Source: Ruminococcus sp.
Lineage (GTDB): Bacteria > Bacillota > Clostridia > Oscillospirales > Ruminococcaceae
Length of the DNA stretch: 64,000 nucleotides
Direction of reading: 5' to 3'
NCBI GenBank assembly: GCA_017441505.1
Contig: JAFRXL010000034.1
Coordinates: 124,001 to 188,000 of the forward strand
Numbering within the stretch: the first letter of the stretch is position 1; the number at the start of each line of letters is the position of its first letter. Position numbers and translations under genes: made by a program. The notes under the pieces are model-generated. The model was not told the DNA's origin. It did no database searches and was given only the letters and a program-made list of their open reading frames with translations. Shown piece by piece: positions 60,877 to 64,000 of the stretch.

Positions 60877-61659
60877 GTGGAAATACTTAGTTTAGGCTAT
60901 GGTTCGGTCTATGATGAGAACTACAGTATAGACCGAGCTCCGGATAAAGGTGAGCATATGCTTCTTCTGACAAGAAGCAGAGGCCGCTTCGTGTTTGACG
61001 GCATATCTGTGATACTGCCTGCTGAAACGCTCATCCTTTATAATGACACCGTTAACAGAACATATTCCGCTTTTGAGGGAGCTTTTATATGCGATTGGAT
61101 ATGTTTTTCCACTGAAAGTGATTCCGAGTTCATTGATTCACTGAACCTTATATATAACCGTCCGATATGTGCGGCTGACCCTGATTTTGTAAATGGACTG
61201 ATACGAAACATTTGTAATGAGTACTATTCGATAAATGTACGCCGTCCAAAACTTTTAGATGGTCTTATGAGGTCGCTGCTTTCATCGGCGGAAGACTTTT
61301 CCGACCGCAGAGGAGCTCTTCAACAGACTGCTGTCGAGCCGCATTATGCTGCACTTATTGAACTGCGGGCTAAGATATACCGAAATCCTCAGCTTAAATG
61401 GAATGTTGACACAATGGCTGCGGACGTTAATATGTCGAGGTCTTACTTACAGCATATCTACCGTGAGGTGTTTGGTGTATCGTGTATCTCTGATGTCATA
61501 AGCAGCAAGATAGAGAAGGCTAAGGAGATACTCAGCGAGACTTCATGTACTGTTTCGCAGGTAGCGTCGATGTGCGGTTATGATAACGAAGAACACTTTA
61601 TGAGACAATTCAAAAAGGTCGTTGGGGTCACTCCTACACGCTATAGAAAAAGCAGCTGA
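60877..61659 (+). CDS. AraC-family transcriptional regulator
   Basis: A 260-residue regulator. The N-terminal ~150 residues form a cupin-like sensing domain (GEHMLLLTRSRGRFVFDG, ETLILYNDTV), as in sugar-responsive AraC proteins. The C-terminal domain has two helix-turn-helix units: WNVDTMAADVNMSRSYLQHIYREVFG and TVSQVASMCGYDNEEHFMRQFKK, ending GVTPTRYRKS. The start is GTG, with AGGAG seven bases upstream. No sugar genes adjoin it, so the target is unknown. Confidence 0.88.
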   Translation: MEILSLGYGSVYDENYSIDRAPDKGEHMLLLTRSRGRFVFDGISVILPAETLILYNDTVNRTYSAFEGAFICDWICFSTESDSEFIDSLNLIYNRPICAADPDFVNGLIRNICNEYYSINVRRPKLLDGLMRSLLSSAEDFSDRRGALQQTAVEPHYAALIELRAKIYRNPQLKWNVDTMAADVNMSRSYLQHIYREVFGVSCISDVISSKIEKAKEILSETSCTVSQVASMCGYDNEEHFMRQFKKVVGVTPTRYRKSS

Positions 61660-61673
61660 ACGGAGGGAGTTTT

Positions 61674-62030
61674 ATGACAGAATATCTTACCCATTATATG
61701 GCAGAGGTACAGAAAAGGCTTGCTGACTGTCAGAGTTCAGAGGAGCTTGCAGAAATAATGGCAGAGCATAAGGATAAAATAGCTTTTATGCAGCACGAAA
61801 GAATAGTCCATTTTCTCGTGACCATGATGTTTGCGATAATATTGATACTTCTGATACTTGGTATGCTTGCTTTGAATAATATGATGCTGCTGTTGCTTGT
61901 GACCATAATAATGGTGCTGGTAGGTTTTTACATAAAGCATTACTATTTCCTTGAGAACACTGTGCAGAAGATGTACAGGGTCTATGACGAGATACTCGCA
62001 AAGGAAAAAAGACTCAGGGAGGTAAAATAA
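61674..62030 (+). CDS. Small two-helix membrane protein of unknown function
   Basis: A 118-residue protein. The first 40 residues are a polar helix (AEVQKRLADCQSSEELAEIM), followed by two membrane helices separated by a short turn (FLVTMMFAIILILLILGMLAL and MMLLLLVTIIMVLVGFYI, each read as its hydrophobic core), then a basic helical tail ending RVYDEILAKEKRLREVK. No family is recognised. The ATG follows GGAGGGAG. Its stop codon overlaps the nth start by one base, so the two are translationally linked. Confidence 0.78.
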   Translation: MTEYLTHYMAEVQKRLADCQSSEELAEIMAEHKDKIAFMQHERIVHFLVTMMFAIILILLILGMLALNNMMLLLLVTIIMVLVGFYIKHYYFLENTVQKMYRVYDEILAKEKRLREVK

Positions 62031-62680
62031 TGACTAAAAAAGAAATAGCAGAAAAAGCTTGTGAAGAGCTTGAAAAAATATATCCGGATGTTGAATGCAG
62101 TCTTGTATATAAAAAGCCCTATGAGCTTCTTATAGCGACACGTCTTGCAGCTCAGTGTACTGATGCGAGAGTGAATATCGTTACTAAGACTCTTTTCCAG
62201 AAATATCCTTCCCTTGAAGCATTTGCCGGAGCTGACTTGAATGAGTTGGAGGAGGATGTAAAGCCATGTGGATTTTATCGTACAAAAGCTAAAAGTATAA
62301 AGGAAATGGCAGGACAGCTCATAAATGATTTCGGCGGAAAAGTGCCGGACACTATGGATGAGCTTCTGAGCCTTTCGGGAGTCGGACGCAAAACTGCGAA
62401 TCTAATACTTGGTGACGTTTACGGAAAACCGGCAGTAGTTACGGATACTCACTGCATAAGGATAACCGGACGCTTGGGTCTGACTTCCAACACCGAACCG
62501 GCAAAGGTCGAAAAAGACCTTGTAAAGCTTTTACCGCCGGAAATATCAAACCATTTCTGCCACCAGACTGTACAGTTCGGCAGAGATATATGCAGAGCAA
62601 GAAATCCTAAGTGCGGCGAATGTACATTGAACTATTTTTGCCGCTACTATGGGAAAAGCTCGAAAAACAGTGGTAAATAA
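62030..62680 (+). CDS. nth: Endonuclease III
   Basis: A DNA glycosylase/AP lyase for oxidised pyrimidines, 216 residues. The helix-hairpin-helix is LSGVGRKTANLIL, with the catalytic Lys, and the catalytic Asp is in VVTDTHCIRITGRLGL. The iron-sulfur loop is CRARNPKCGECTLNYFC (C-x6-C-x2-C-x5-C with the preceding Cys). The start overlaps the preceding gene by one base. Confidence 0.96.
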   Translation: MTKKEIAEKACEELEKIYPDVECSLVYKKPYELLIATRLAAQCTDARVNIVTKTLFQKYPSLEAFAGADLNELEEDVKPCGFYRTKAKSIKEMAGQLINDFGGKVPDTMDELLSLSGVGRKTANLILGDVYGKPAVVTDTHCIRITGRLGLTSNTEPAKVEKDLVKLLPPEISNHFCHQTVQFGRDICRARNPKCGECTLNYFCRYYGKSSKNSGK

Positions 62681-62704
62681 AGCCGCAATAAGGAGGATAA
62701 GAAA

Positions 62705-63100
62705 ATGTTGTTCAATTTTCAGTTAAGCACACCGGAAGAGGGACTCGTTGATATAACAAACGAGGTCACAGAAGCTATCACAGAAAGCGGAGTAAATGAG
62801 GGTATCTGCATCGTGTATTGTCCGCATACAACGGCGGCGATAACTATTAATGAAAATGTAGACCCTGAACTCAAAGCTGATTTTCTTGAAGGTATGGATA
62901 AGACTTTCCCTGAATTGGCGTCTTTCAATCATACCGGCGGAAACTCTGATGCACATCTTAAATCGTCTGCTGTCGGAGCGAGCGAGACTATCATCGTTTC
63001 AAAGGGCAAGCCGCTTCTCGGTACATGGCAGGGAATTTATTTCTGTGAGTTTGACGGTCCGAGAGTAAGAAAATTCTTTGTAAAAATAATAGGAGGCTAA
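62705..63100 (+). CDS. YjbQ/UPF0047-family protein
   Basis: A 131-residue protein of the YjbQ family, some of which show weak thiamine-phosphate synthase activity. Family marks: GICIVYCPHTTAAITINEN, the His-rich SFNHTGGNSDAHLKSSAVG and LLGTWQGIYFCEFDGPR. A metal site formed by the His and Glu residues is likely. The physiological role is not settled. It is co-directional with nth and cobB, with a 24-base gap before it. Confidence 0.92.
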   Translation: MLFNFQLSTPEEGLVDITNEVTEAITESGVNEGICIVYCPHTTAAITINENVDPELKADFLEGMDKTFPELASFNHTGGNSDAHLKSSAVGASETIIVSKGKPLLGTWQGIYFCEFDGPRVRKFFVKIIGG

Positions 63101-63101
63101 T

Positions 63102-63815
63102 ATGGATAAAATAGAACGTCTTCGTGAAATAGTAAATAATTCCAAGAGAATAGTTTTTTTCGGCGGTGCCGGAGTATCTACCGAAAGCGGTATACCGGAT
63201 TTCCGCAGCGTTGACGGTTTATATCATCAGCAGTGGGATTATCCGCCGGAGACTATACTGAGCCACAGCTTTTTTATGAAGAAGCCGGAGGAGTTTTATC
63301 GCTTTTACAGGGCTAAAATGATATGCACTGATGCTAAGCCGAATAAGGCTCACATAAAACTCGCAGAGCTTGAAGCTGAGGGCAAGCTTACAGCTGTTGT
63401 AACTCAGAATATCGACGGACTTCATCAGGCAGCCGGAAGTAAAAAGGTCTATGAGCTTCACGGAAGCGTACTGAGAAACTACTGCATGAAGTGCGGAAAA
63501 TTTCATGGCATAGACGCTATTATCAATTCAGAGGGAGTGCCAAAGTGCGAGTGCGGAGGTACTATCAAGCCGGACGTTGTACTGTATGAAGAGGGACTGA
63601 GCGATGAAGTGATATACGGTTCTATCGAGGCACTTGCTACAGCTGATACACTCATTATCGGCGGAACTTCATTGAATGTGTATCCGGCAGCCGGACTTAT
63701 AAAGTACTTCAAGGGCAGTAATCGGGTCATAATAAATATGTCTCCGACACAAGCGGACAGCAGTGCGGACCTTCTTATCTGTGATAAGATAGGCGAGGTA
63801 CTTTCAGCTGTATAA
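63102..63815 (+). CDS. cobB: NAD-dependent protein deacylase, sirtuin
   Basis: A 237-residue sirtuin that removes acyl groups from lysines with NAD. The NAD motif is FFGGAGVSTESGIPDFRS; TQNIDGLHQAAGS and ELHGS carry the catalytic His. Zinc is held by CMKCGKFHGIDA and the later CECGG (C-x2-C ... C-x-C). IIGGTSLNVYPAAGLI is also typical. It starts one base after the YjbQ stop codon. It ends at a strong terminator. Confidence 0.94.
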   Translation: MDKIERLREIVNNSKRIVFFGGAGVSTESGIPDFRSVDGLYHQQWDYPPETILSHSFFMKKPEEFYRFYRAKMICTDAKPNKAHIKLAELEAEGKLTAVVTQNIDGLHQAAGSKKVYELHGSVLRNYCMKCGKFHGIDAIINSEGVPKCECGGTIKPDVVLYEEGLSDEVIYGSIEALATADTLIIGGTSLNVYPAAGLIKYFKGSNRVIINMSPTQADSSADLLICDKIGEVLSAV

Positions 63816-63827
63816 GGATTTTAAATG

Positions 63828-63865
63828 AAAAAGCTTTGCGGTAATGGTTTCCGCAAAGCTTTTTT
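63828..63865. terminator. Bidirectional terminator after cobB
   Basis: AAAAAGCTTTGCGG pairs with CCGCAAAGCTTTTT, with T runs on both ends. Confidence 0.9.
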
Positions 63866-63868
63866 GTA

Positions 63869-64000
63869 TTATTCCATATTTTTAAGTGCCTGAGACATAG
63901 GTATCTTTTTGATCTTTTTCAGAAGTATCACTGACACAACGAGGTAGCAAACTACACCTATACCGAACATTACAGGATATATCCATGGAGCTGTCCAGTA
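63869..64000 (-). CDS. C-terminus of an FtsX-like ABC permease (partial)
   Basis: The minus strand is open from the window end to a TAA at 63869-63871, giving 43 residues. They form one membrane helix (YPVMFGIGVVCYLVVSVILL) and end KKIKKIPMSQALKNME, a tail typical of FtsX/MacB-type permeases (Ile-basic-basic-Ile then ALKxxE). The gene begins beyond the window. Substrate and partner ATPase are not visible. Confidence 0.65.
   Translation of the reverse strand, partial: YWTAPWIYPVMFGIGVVCYLVVSVILLKKIKKIPMSQALKNME

Overview
The window looks like a chromosomal segment of a Ruminococcus-like member of the Clostridia. The evidence is a secreted xylan-degrading enzyme that carries a type I dockerin, a meso-DAP type MurE, an IspH fused to ribosomal S1 domains, tandem class B sortases, and sporulation-family proteins (SpoIID, TepA, SpoIIIE/FtsK and SigH types). 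This placement is inferred from gene content; no rRNA or tRNA gene was seen in the window.

Layout. 1-4560: the end of addA, an HtrA protease, and a NarL-type two-component system. 4589-10131: a xylan module. A secreted GH30-CBM22-dockerin-CE1 enzyme is divergent from a large AraC-type regulator. Two matching 33-bp operator-like sites flank the regulator gene; one abuts the xylanase promoter and the other abuts the promoter of a candidate structured small RNA. 10160-11838: palindromic repeat elements on both sides of an orphan nucleotidyltransferase gene. 11855-15224: biotin uptake and synthesis (bioY-bioB) behind a BirA-type operator, then a SulP transporter. 15379-17199: an Lsa-like ABC-F gene behind an attenuator leader. 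17262-28609: a long minus-strand run, tepA-ftsK-ygiQ-MBL hydrolase-DUF3006-FAD protein-membrane protein-cmk-plsC-ispH/S1. 28812-31922: a membrane Ser/Thr kinase and a separate PASTA/SH3 protein.

32176-39344 (plus strand): cysteine desulfurase, thiI, pncC, two class B sortases, and a SpoIID-family protein whose domain order looks circularly permuted. 39757-53199: the division and cell wall cluster mraZ-rsmH-ftsL-pbp-murE-mraY-ftsW-murG-murA-ftsQ-ftsZ, lacking murF, murD, murB and murC. It is followed by a DivIVA-like coiled-coil protein and a SigH-like sigma factor. 55832-63815: housekeeping genes for RNA modification, ribosome rescue and base excision repair, plus a sirtuin. The window ends in the C-terminus of a minus-strand FtsX-like permease.

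The regions most worth following up are the regulator, twin-operator and small-RNA unit at 7571-10131, the ABC-F attenuator at 15414-15650, the permuted SpoIID protein at 37851-39344, and the modular palindromic elements around 10160-11838.
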